A stretch of DNA of 51,135 nucleotides from Nitrospiraceae bacterium (lineage in GTDB: Bacteria; Nitrospirota; Thermodesulfovibrionia; UBA6902), in assembly GCA_020356065.1 (NCBI GenBank), contig CP070632.1, forward strand, positions 1,201,761 through 1,252,895. The letters run 5' to 3'. Numbering within the stretch: position 1 is the first letter of the stretch; each line of letters opens with the position of its first letter. Under the pieces are notes generated by a model. That model was not told the origin of the DNA, ran no database searches, and saw only the letters and a program-made list of their open reading frames with translations. Below, in pieces: positions 26,932-32,858 of the stretch. The translations under genes were made by a program, and so were the position numbers.

Positions 26932-28131
26932 TTAAACTCTCTTTTCAAGTCCCTGATAATAATTAATCAGAATATCAGCCACTTCAGGACGTGAAAACTC
27001 TTTGGGTGGAGCAATGCCATCGGATAACATGGCACGTACTTTTGTACCTGACAGCAGAACAAAGTCTTCTTTTTTATGATCAGGTGCTTCACACATCATC
27101 ACAACCCTGTCCAGTTTCTTCGAGTATGCAGTGTGGTCAGCCTTGAAGATTTCTATTTGCAAAGCGCCTGCAGGCACTTCTTCATCAAAGATTTTCTGCG
27201 CATCAAATGCTCCGTAATGATCGCCTACCCCTGCATGGTCACGGCCGACAATGAAGTGAGTTGCACCCATATTCTGACGGAACACTGCATGCAGTACTCC
27301 TTCCTTTGGGCCGGCATACAGCATATCAAAGCCGTAACCGGTAATCATGGCGCTGTTTGGCTTGAAGTACAGCTCAACCATTTTACGGATCGCGGCATCA
27401 CGAACAGGTGCAGGAATATCCCCGGGTTTCAGCTTACCTAACAGCATATGGATAACCAGACCATCACAACCCAGACGGTCCATCGCCATGTGGCACAATT
27501 CTTCATGAGCCAGATGCATCGGGTTACGGGTCTGGAATGCTACAACTTTATTCCAGCCGCGCTCCTTAATTTCATTACGAATTTCAACTGCAGTGCGGAA
27601 CGTATCAGGGAACTCATCCTGGAAATAAGAGAAGTTCAGTACCTTGATCGGGCCTGATAGACACACTTTCCCCTGAGAATTGAATGTTTCAACACCGGGG
27701 TGGGGTTCATCAGGGCTGGGACGGTACACTTTTTCAGACATCAGCGCCATATCTGCATCGCTGAATTCTTCGATTGCTTCAACATCCATAACAGCCAGCA
27801 CAGGATTTCCTTCAACATTCGGATCTTTCAATGCAATGCGGTCACCGGCCTTGATGGAACCGGCATCTTTCACCAGGTTCAAAACCGGAGTAGGCCAGAA
27901 CAGACCTGATGTGGTTTTCATATCATTGGCAACAGACAACGCGTCAGCCTTGTTCATGTAGCCGGTCAGCGGGTTGAAATAACCGCCACCCATCATAACT
28001 GCATTGGCTGCGGTTGCTGAGCTCACAACAATAGAAGGCAAACTCTTTGCTTCATGCTGCAGGGCCTCATTTTCCGCCGTGTCATATACAAATAGTGGAT
28101 TCAGTTCGTCTGAACCGTGTGGTTTAATCAT
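26932..28131 (-). CDS. sat: Dissimilatory ATP sulfurylase
   Basis: 399 aa, a homo-oligomeric-type Sat. The nucleotide-binding motifs QTRNPMHLAHEEL (HxxH) and GRDHAGVGD are intact, as is LLSGTKVRAMLSDG near the end. It makes APS and pyrophosphate from ATP and sulfate, or runs in reverse during sulfite oxidation. From memory the sequence (MIKPHGSDELNPLFVYD, VMMGGGYFNPLTGYMN) is closer to Sat of purple sulfur bacteria than to Desulfovibrio Sat. An AAGGAGG site precedes the ATG, and adk ends 51 nt upstream. Confidence 0.98.
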   Translation of the reverse strand: MIKPHGSDELNPLFVYDTAENEALQHEAKSLPSIVVSSATAANAVMMGGGYFNPLTGYMNKADALSVANDMKTTSGLFWPTPVLNLVKDAGSIKAGDRIALKDPNVEGNPVLAVMDVEAIEEFSDADMALMSEKVYRPSPDEPHPGVETFNSQGKVCLSGPIKVLNFSYFQDEFPDTFRTAVEIRNEIKERGWNKVVAFQTRNPMHLAHEELCHMAMDRLGCDGLVIHMLLGKLKPGDIPAPVRDAAIRKMVELYFKPNSAMITGYGFDMLYAGPKEGVLHAVFRQNMGATHFIVGRDHAGVGDHYGAFDAQKIFDEEVPAGALQIEIFKADHTAYSKKLDRVVMMCEAPDHKKEDFVLLSGTKVRAMLSDGIAPPKEFSRPEVADILINYYQGLEKRV

Positions 28132-28182
28132 TGCTACTTATTCCTCCTTATTAAGAAAATTAAGTGTATAACCCATTTATGT

Positions 28183-28827
28183 TTATGCTCCCAGAATTGA
28201 GACTATCTGGTTGAAGATATCATCAATGCTGCCTTTACCCTTCACAGACTTCAGAATGCCCTTGCTTTCATAATAGTCAATAAGGGGAGCCGTTGATTTT
28301 TCATATACATCCAGCCTGTTCCTGATTGTATCTTCCTGATCATCATCTCTCTGATATAATTCTCCTCCGCACTTATCACACACACCGTCTTTTTTTGGAG
28401 CTGAAAAATGAATATTATACATCTGCTGGCAGCCCCTGCATGTGCGTCTACCGGTAAGTCGTTTCATTAAATCATCCTTGTCAACATCAACACTCAAGGC
28501 AACGTCCAGGGGGGAGTTCATCCCGGAAAGGACATTATCAAGCTCTTCAGCCTGAGGGGTAGTTCTGGGAAACCCGTCCAGAATATAACCTGTTTTGCAG
28601 TCATCCTGGGCAAGTCTTTCTTTCACTAAACCTATCACTACTGAATCAGGAACCAGTCCGCCTGAATCCATGTATGATTTTGCCTCTTTTCCGAGCGGTG
28701 TGCCATCAGCTACAGCCTTTCTAAGGATATCTCCGGTTGAAATCTGAGGGATTCTATATTTTTCGATAAGTTTCTTCGCCTGGGTCCCTTTCCCTGCTCC
28801 CGGGGCTCCTAACAAAACAAGTCTCAT
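28183..28827 (-). CDS. adk: Adenylate kinase
   Basis: 214 aa from MRLVLLGAPGAGKGTQ, with AAAAGGAG before the ATG. P-loop GAPGAGKGT, DGFPRT and the long LID domain are present. The LID holds a CRGC...CDKC zinc motif (about 128-152) typical of Gram-positive and many anaerobe Adk proteins. It converts AMP plus ATP to two ADP. As first gene of the sulfate block it recycles the AMP made by APS reductase. It is often a ribosomal-operon gene elsewhere, so this position is functionally telling. Confidence 0.97.
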   Translation of the reverse strand: MRLVLLGAPGAGKGTQAKKLIEKYRIPQISTGDILRKAVADGTPLGKEAKSYMDSGGLVPDSVVIGLVKERLAQDDCKTGYILDGFPRTTPQAEELDNVLSGMNSPLDVALSVDVDKDDLMKRLTGRRTCRGCQQMYNIHFSAPKKDGVCDKCGGELYQRDDDQEDTIRNRLDVYEKSTAPLIDYYESKGILKSVKGKGSIDDIFNQIVSILGA

Positions 28828-28905
28828 ATATATCTCCTTTTCAAAGTATTGACAGATAGCACTACCTGCCTGCAATGTAACACACTGGAAAATAAGCCTT
28901 TTTTT

Positions 28906-28947
28906 GGTAATGATAAGTAATGTTAAGTGGTAATTACCAGTAACTAT
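28906..28947. repeat. Degenerate heptamer-like array in the adk leader
   Basis: A run of roughly 7-nt units such as AAGTAAT, GTTAAGT and GGTAATT lies between the promoter at 28976 and the adk start. It is more degenerate than the other arrays. GGTAATTACC forms a small palindrome inside it. Confidence 0.4.
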
Positions 28948-28975
28948 TGCAAGAAGAAAGATTTAATGAAACATT

Positions 28976-29004
28976 ATGATATGCAAGTTTTCGGACAGTG
29001 TCAA
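28976..29004 (-). promoter_or_regulatory. Sigma-70-type promoter of the adk-sat-apr-qmo-hppA block
   Basis: On the minus strand TTGACA (29004-28999), a 17-nt spacer and TATCAT (28981-28976). The predicted transcript has a 5' leader of about 140 nt before adk. The stretch from 29005 to 29287 upstream shows no gene that I can support. Confidence 0.75.
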
Positions 29005-29287
29005 TATAAAAATTTAAATTACTTTATTATATTTGCTTATTTAATATAAATTTTTAATTAAATCAATAAGTTATCTCGTTTCCACTTCCGAAAACTCTCT
29101 GTGCATTCTCTGTTGCATACATGTATTTTCAAGTGTTTCCAGATAATGGAATCGAACCCCGTATAAAAATGCATGATTTCAGGGAGAGAAACCAGGGGGA
29201 TCGTTGATAAATTTATGATTAACTGTATTAATTGATGATCTCTGCAGGCAGGATCGATCGGTTGCACGTGCTCCCTGTCTGGTATGC

Positions 29288-29318
29288 TTGACTAAATCGA
29301 TGTTATATACGTTATAAT
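29288..29318 (+). promoter_or_regulatory. Promoter of the first cobalamin-riboswitch transcript
   Basis: TTGACT (29288-29293) and TATAAT (29313-29318) with a long 19-nt spacer, or 18 nt if the -10 is read as TTATAA. The riboswitch begins about 15 nt downstream. Confidence 0.55.
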
Positions 29319-29332
29319 GTCTCACATAATTA

Positions 29333-29520
29333 GTTCAGGCGCCCGATAGGGCTTAATGGGGAATCCAGTGAAATACTGGAGCGGACCCGCCGCTGTAACC
29401 CTGTACCATATATACTGTGGTTCAGCCTCTGGCAGATGCTTTTTGCAGTAATACCACTTCCTGATTCAGGGAGGGAAGGTTAGCCAGAGGTACAGGGAAG
29501 CCAGAAGACCTGCCTGGACA
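29333..29520 (+). promoter_or_regulatory. Cobalamin riboswitch 1 (upstream of btuFCD)
   Basis: The conserved core is visible: GGGGAATCCAGTGAAATACTGG-type P3-P4 region (from 29358), CCGCCGCTGTAACC (29388-29400), and the B12 box AAGCCAGAAGACCTGCC at 29498-29514. A peripheral arm of about 90 nt lies between them. A rho-independent terminator follows at 29580, so adenosylcobalamin binding most likely causes premature termination of btuFCD transcription. Confidence 0.95.
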
Positions 29521-29579
29521 TGCCTCACGAGGAGCCTTCGTGGTACAAGGTTGTGAGGGTAAAGGTTATTGGCTTTTAT

Positions 29580-29617
29580 CCCCGGCTTTCATCGAAGGCC
29601 GGGGTTTTTTATTTTTT
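29580..29617 (+). terminator. Riboswitch-controlled attenuator in the btuF leader
   Basis: CCCCGGC (29580-29586) pairs with GCCGGGG (29598-29604), extended by a TTTC/GAAG segment to about 11 bp. A T-rich tract (29605-29617) follows. It lies between the riboswitch and the btuF coding region. Confidence 0.93.
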
Positions 29618-29622
29618 AGAAA

Positions 29623-29751
29623 GGTACAGAGTGGCAAAGACACATAAAGGCAGGCACAAAAAGGCAAAGAGACATAGGGACATAGGAGTAAAAAAAATTA
29701 GATTGTTTTTTTTACTATGTGCCTCTGTACCTCTGTTTCTTTGTGCCTGTC
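29623..29751. repeat. Decamer quasi-repeats forming a long imperfect inverted repeat at the btuF 5' end
   Basis: Units of 10 nt run in phase from 29623 (GGTACAGAGT, GGCAAAGACA and so on). After an AT-rich turn (about 29690-29710) a mirrored set runs on the other strand to about 29751 (GTGCCTCTGTACC). The array encodes the putative start, the basic n-region and part of the hydrophobic signal segment of BtuF. Confidence 0.8.
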
Positions 29752-30560
29752 TTTTTTCCCTATTAAGTCTTAATTTTTTACTTCTTACTTCAGCTTTTGC
29801 TGAACCTCCCCAAAGGATAGTTTCACTTGCACCGAGCACTACAGAAATTCTGTTTGCTGCTGGTCTTGGGAATAAAATTGTTGGCGTAACAACATTCTGT
29901 GATTACCCGGAAGAGGCAAAGAGTAAACCAAAGATCGGTGGCATGTCCAACCCGTCAATGGAGGCCGTCATCTCATTAAAGCCTGACATTGTGATCATGA
30001 CAACTGACGGGAATCCAAAGGCGTTTGAGCAGCGTCTCATATCAATGAACATCAGGACATATGTCTTCAGGGCGCGAACAATCGCCCAACTGCCGGATGG
30101 AATCAGACGACTTGGTCAGGAGATTGAAGAAGAGGACAAGTTCAATAAACTTGCTTTAGATATTAAAGGGGCACTGAACGATTTACAAAAAGGGGTGCAG
30201 GCGGGTAATAAAAAAGTCCTTTTCATGATCTGGCCCGAACCGTTAATGGTGGCAGGACCGGGAACAGCAATACACGACGCGATACATCTCCTTGGCGCAA
30301 TTAATATTGCCGGGGATGCCAAGATCCAGTATCCAAAGTACTCTATTGAGGAAATTGTCCACAGGTCTCCGGATATTATTTTTATCGGCAAGGCATATGG
30401 AATGGACATGCAGAAGACAGCGGTAGGACTATTATCAAGAATTTCCTACATACCGGCAGTAAAGAATAATAACGTCTATTACGTAAGTGATCATTTATAT
30501 CGATTGGGACCACGAATCATACCGGGAATAAAGGAGTTGGCAGGATATTTAAATAAATAG
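29631..30560 (+). CDS. btuF: Periplasmic vitamin B12-binding protein of the BtuCDF ABC transporter
   Basis: 310 aa from a GTG with AAAGG 6 nt upstream. The longer frame to the ATG at 29520 would begin inside the riboswitch and cross the terminator, so it is rejected; the true start remains uncertain. A strongly hydrophobic signal segment (about 28-58, ending LTSAFA) precedes the mature domain, which opens with RIVSLAPSTTEILFAAGLG, the classic BtuF/FecB-type fold with KPDIV and the closing DHLYRLGPRI. It delivers cobalamin or cobinamide to BtuC. The unusual Lys/Arg/His-rich N-terminus is encoded by a decamer repeat. It is first in btuFCD under a cobalamin riboswitch. Confidence 0.9.
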   Translation: MAKTHKGRHKKAKRHRDIGVKKIRLFFLLCASVPLFLCACLFSLLSLNFLLLTSAFAEPPQRIVSLAPSTTEILFAAGLGNKIVGVTTFCDYPEEAKSKPKIGGMSNPSMEAVISLKPDIVIMTTDGNPKAFEQRLISMNIRTYVFRARTIAQLPDGIRRLGQEIEEEDKFNKLALDIKGALNDLQKGVQAGNKKVLFMIWPEPLMVAGPGTAIHDAIHLLGAINIAGDAKIQYPKYSIEEIVHRSPDIIFIGKAYGMDMQKTAVGLLSRISYIPAVKNNNVYYVSDHLYRLGPRIIPGIKELAGYLNK

Positions 30561-30626
30561 TTCCATCGGCTTGAACCGTTTGAACCGTGCAAGCGGCTTA
30601 AGCTGTTCAAACGGTTCGAACCATAC
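30555..30626. repeat. Nonamer quasi-repeat array filling the btuF-btuC gap
   Basis: Eight 9-nt units in perfect phase, such as GAACCGTTT, GAACCGTGC, AAGCTGTTC and AAACGGTTC. The first unit contains the btuF stop codon, and the last ends 5 nt before the btuC ATG. A perfect 13-bp inverted repeat is embedded (30573-30585 with 30605-30617), giving an RNA hairpin with a 19-nt loop. Confidence 0.92.
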
Positions 30627-30631
30627 TTAAC

Positions 30632-31594
30632 ATGAAACTAAAACTGACAATTATACTTTTCACATCGTTTATCATATTCGTAATCGCCCTGTTCATCGGT
30701 CCGAAACCGATAAATCCGTTTGGTCTGAATGAAATGGACAGGCAAATAGTCATTTCAATAAGACTGCCCAGAGTCGTCATATCAGTATTAATGGGCATGG
30801 CGCTTGGAGCATCAGGAGCAGTGCTTCAGGGAATACTGCGAAATCCACTTGCAGACCCCTATATACTCGGTATATCAAGCGGGGCTGCCTTAATAGCTGC
30901 AGCAGGGATTATCGCAGGTGTTACGTTCTTCGGAATCTTTACAATTCCTGTGCTTGCATTTTGCGGGGCGCTTTTCAGCGGAATTTTTGTAGGAGCCATG
31001 GGTTGGAAGCGGGGAGGCTTCTGGCCTGACCGGTTACTTCTGGCTGGTGTGGGTCTGGGTTTTCTTTTTTCCGCCCTGCTGATGCTGCTGATGAGCATCT
31101 CAAGCAATGAGGGCCTGAAAAGGGCAACGCTCTGGATATTCGGAGACCTCTCGCTTGCTGACTGGTCGATTATTCCCTTTGGTTGTATGTTCATAACTGC
31201 CGGGCTTGGCATTTCCTTTTATCGTGCAAAGGCCTTAAACAGTCTCATCCTGGGGGATGACCTTTCACACAGTCTGGGGTTTTCTCCGCGGAAAGAGCGC
31301 TTTATCCTGTTTGTGTCTGTCGGGCTGATGACAGCTGCATCTGTATCACTGGGAGGCATGATTGGTTTTATAGGGCTGCTGATCCCCCACATTGGAAGAT
31401 TTATCATAGGATCAGATAGCCGTATGCTAATACCCGTCTCGGCAATTGGTGGCGGGGTTCTGCTTTGCATTGCTGATCTGATAGGGAAATCTGTTGTTTC
31501 ACCCATGGAGCTGCCGGCAGGTATAATTACCGCTATCCTGGGTGCCCCCTATTTTCTTTATCTGCTAAGGAGAAAAGATGTTCTCAGCTTCTGA
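30632..31594 (+). CDS. btuC: Vitamin B12 ABC transporter permease
   Basis: 320 aa, FecCD/BtuC family, with about ten membrane helices. Family landmarks are RLPRVVISVLMGMALGASGAVLQGILRNPLADPYILG near the N-terminus and GFIGLLIPHIGRFIIGSD, the coupling-helix region that contacts the ATPase. It moves B12 from BtuF across the inner membrane. The 3' end overlaps btuD by 17 nt. The gap before it is filled by a nonamer repeat rather than by an ordinary ribosome site. Confidence 0.95.
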   Translation: MKLKLTIILFTSFIIFVIALFIGPKPINPFGLNEMDRQIVISIRLPRVVISVLMGMALGASGAVLQGILRNPLADPYILGISSGAALIAAAGIIAGVTFFGIFTIPVLAFCGALFSGIFVGAMGWKRGGFWPDRLLLAGVGLGFLFSALLMLLMSISSNEGLKRATLWIFGDLSLADWSIIPFGCMFITAGLGISFYRAKALNSLILGDDLSHSLGFSPRKERFILFVSVGLMTAASVSLGGMIGFIGLLIPHIGRFIIGSDSRMLIPVSAIGGGVLLCIADLIGKSVVSPMELPAGIITAILGAPYFLYLLRRKDVLSF

Positions 31595-32342
31595 TAAACA
31601 TATTCTGTCCTTTCATGATGTGGGATTCTCCTATGATGGAAAAAAATCATTTATTCAGGATATTTCCATGTCTGTTGCAAATAGTGCATTCATAGGCCTG
31701 CTCGGTGCAAACGGTTCAGGCAAATCAACTATTCTGAAACTGGCAAGCGGCATTTTACGTCCTTTATCAGGCCGGATTAAGCTCTGGAACAAGGACCTGC
31801 AGACATACAGAAACAGGGACAGGGCAAAGCTGTTAAGTTACCTGCCGCAGTTTCTGGATATGAATATACCTTTCACCGTGAGGGAGTTTGTTGAAATGGG
31901 GCTTTATCCCTATGACACTCTCCCTGAGCTGACCGTTGATGATGCGATCGGCATGGTTGGACTCACAGAATACTCTGAATCACTTATTACTCATATAAGC
32001 GGCGGGGAGAAAAGGAGGGTTTATATAGCCATGACCCTGATGCAGGGAGCCGGGCTTGTGCTTCTTGATGAACCGCTTGCCAACCTTGACATTAAATATC
32101 AGATGGAGCTTATCAGGCTGCTCAGAGACCTGCAGGAGAATAGAAATATAACCGTTGTCATGGCGCTTCATGACATCAACATTGCTTTTCAGTTTGAAAA
32201 TATTCTCCTTATTAAGGAAGGAAGCATTATCGGCAGTGGAAAACCCGAAGAGATGCTGACAAAAGAGATGCTTAAACTGGCTTTTGATATTGACATAGAA
32301 CTGAAGAAGGAAGACTCAGGAGGAATATATATAAAGTATTGA
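31578..32342 (+). CDS. btuD: Vitamin B12 ABC transporter ATPase
   Basis: 254 aa. Walker A GANGSGKST, Q loop (LPQF), signature ISGGEKRRVYIAMTL, Walker B LVLLDEPLANLD and the switch His in ALHDIN are all present. It drives BtuC. It overlaps btuC, so it is translationally coupled, and is the last gene of the first cobalamin-riboswitch transcript. The signature motif ISGGE differs slightly from the usual LSGGE/Q, which is tolerated in this family. Confidence 0.95.
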   Translation: MFSASDKHILSFHDVGFSYDGKKSFIQDISMSVANSAFIGLLGANGSGKSTILKLASGILRPLSGRIKLWNKDLQTYRNRDRAKLLSYLPQFLDMNIPFTVREFVEMGLYPYDTLPELTVDDAIGMVGLTEYSESLITHISGGEKRRVYIAMTLMQGAGLVLLDEPLANLDIKYQMELIRLLRDLQENRNITVVMALHDINIAFQFENILLIKEGSIIGSGKPEEMLTKEMLKLAFDIDIELKKEDSGGIYIKY

Positions 32343-32379
32343 TCCACATTAAGTGAAATAAAGTGGGACAATCGTCAAG

Positions 32380-32476
32380 TTTGTTGTCTGGCAAGGTGTC
32401 GAGGCTTTTTTCGAGTGAGGCGTACCTGCTGTACCATGATCGAGAAAAAAGCAAGACAACGCAGCCGGACGACAAA
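32380..32476. repeat. 97-nt imperfect long-hairpin (REP/MITE-like) element between btuD and riboswitch 2
   Basis: The outer arms TTTGTTGTCTGGC (32380-32392) and GCCGGACGACAAA (32464-32476) pair with two G-U wobbles. Inner arms carry CTTTTTTCGAG against CGAGAAAAAAG, and the tip is GTACCTGCTGTAC. It has no coding capacity. Similar tip-plus-poly-T hairpins occur as dispersed intergenic elements in other bacteria, to my recollection. Confidence 0.75.
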
Positions 32477-32477
32477 A

Positions 32478-32735
32478 TCGGCGATTGATAGCAGGGTAAT
32501 TCGAGGGAATACTGTGCAAAACAGGAACTGCCCCGCAACTGTAATGGGAACGAAAACCTAACAACCAGTTAAGAAGTGAGAATGAAGCATTAAGAGGGAA
32601 TGTATTAAAAAACTTTCAACTTATAACTTCTTACTTCTTAATTGTTTAAAAACCACTGGTGGTTTTTATACTGCCGGGAAGGCGGGTAAGTAGAACGACC
32701 TAAGTCAGGAGATCTTGATTACCTGAAGATTATTT
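32478..32735 (+). promoter_or_regulatory. Cobalamin riboswitch 2 (upstream of btuB-tonB-cob operon) with repeat-expanded arm
   Basis: The core elements are GAGGGAATACTGTGCAAAAC (about 32504), GCCCCGCAACTGTAAT (32530-32545), CCGGGAAGGCGGGTAA (about 32673-32688) and AAGTCAGGAGATC (32702-32714). Between the two halves lies an arm of about 110 nt largely built of heptamer repeats. No clear terminator follows, so control may be at translation or processing. Immediately downstream is a pyrimidine/purine complementarity (CCCCTT with AAGAGGAGG) around a strong Shine-Dalgarno at 32751-32759. Confidence 0.9.
32567..32646. repeat. Two heptamer arrays forming the expanded stem of riboswitch 2
   Basis: Left array 32567-32601 has units such as AGTTAAG, AAGTGAG and AATGAAG. 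Right array 32619-32646 has units such as ACTTATA, ACTTCTT and ACTTCTT. The left segment 32566-32580 pairs with 32630-32644 over 15 positions if two G-U wobbles are allowed. Confidence 0.85.
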
Positions 32736-32760
32736 AACCCCTTCGCGGGAAGAGGAGGTA

Positions 32761-32784
32761 ATGATGAGATACAACAGTTCCTGA
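32761..32784 (+). CDS. Possible 7-codon leader peptide before btuB
   Basis: ATGATGAGATACAACAGT plus one codon and TGA (MMRYNSS) follows an excellent Shine-Dalgarno (AGGAGGT, 32753-32759, abutting the ATG closely). It sits directly after riboswitch 2 and 75 nt before the btuB start, which has its own GGAGG. It may be a regulatory leader or chance. Confidence 0.25.
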   Translation: MMRYNSS

Positions 32785-32858
32785 TTTAGTGAGAAACACA
32801 ATGGAAGAATTCGAAATCAGCAATACCTTAACGAAAAAAAATATGGAGGAATCTATAC

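Noticed and set aside
20637-28131. Many long antisense frames within qmo, apr and sat genes.
   Set aside because: They are shadows of highly expressed genes with strong codon bias; none has a ribosome site with a recognisable product.
29120-29180. Possible tRNA on the minus strand, from a GGGGTTCGATTCC T-loop-like string near 29140-29160.
   Set aside because: No acceptor stem, D-arm or anticodon arm can be built around it; at most a chance match or tRNA fragment.
29058-29267. 69-codon open frame on the minus strand upstream of adk.
   Set aside because: Low-complexity composition, no ribosome site, and it lies upstream of the adk promoter; no family resemblance.
29520-29630. N-terminal extension of btuF starting at the ATG at 29520.
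   Set aside because: That ATG lies at the end of the riboswitch, and the frame would translate through a rho-independent terminator.
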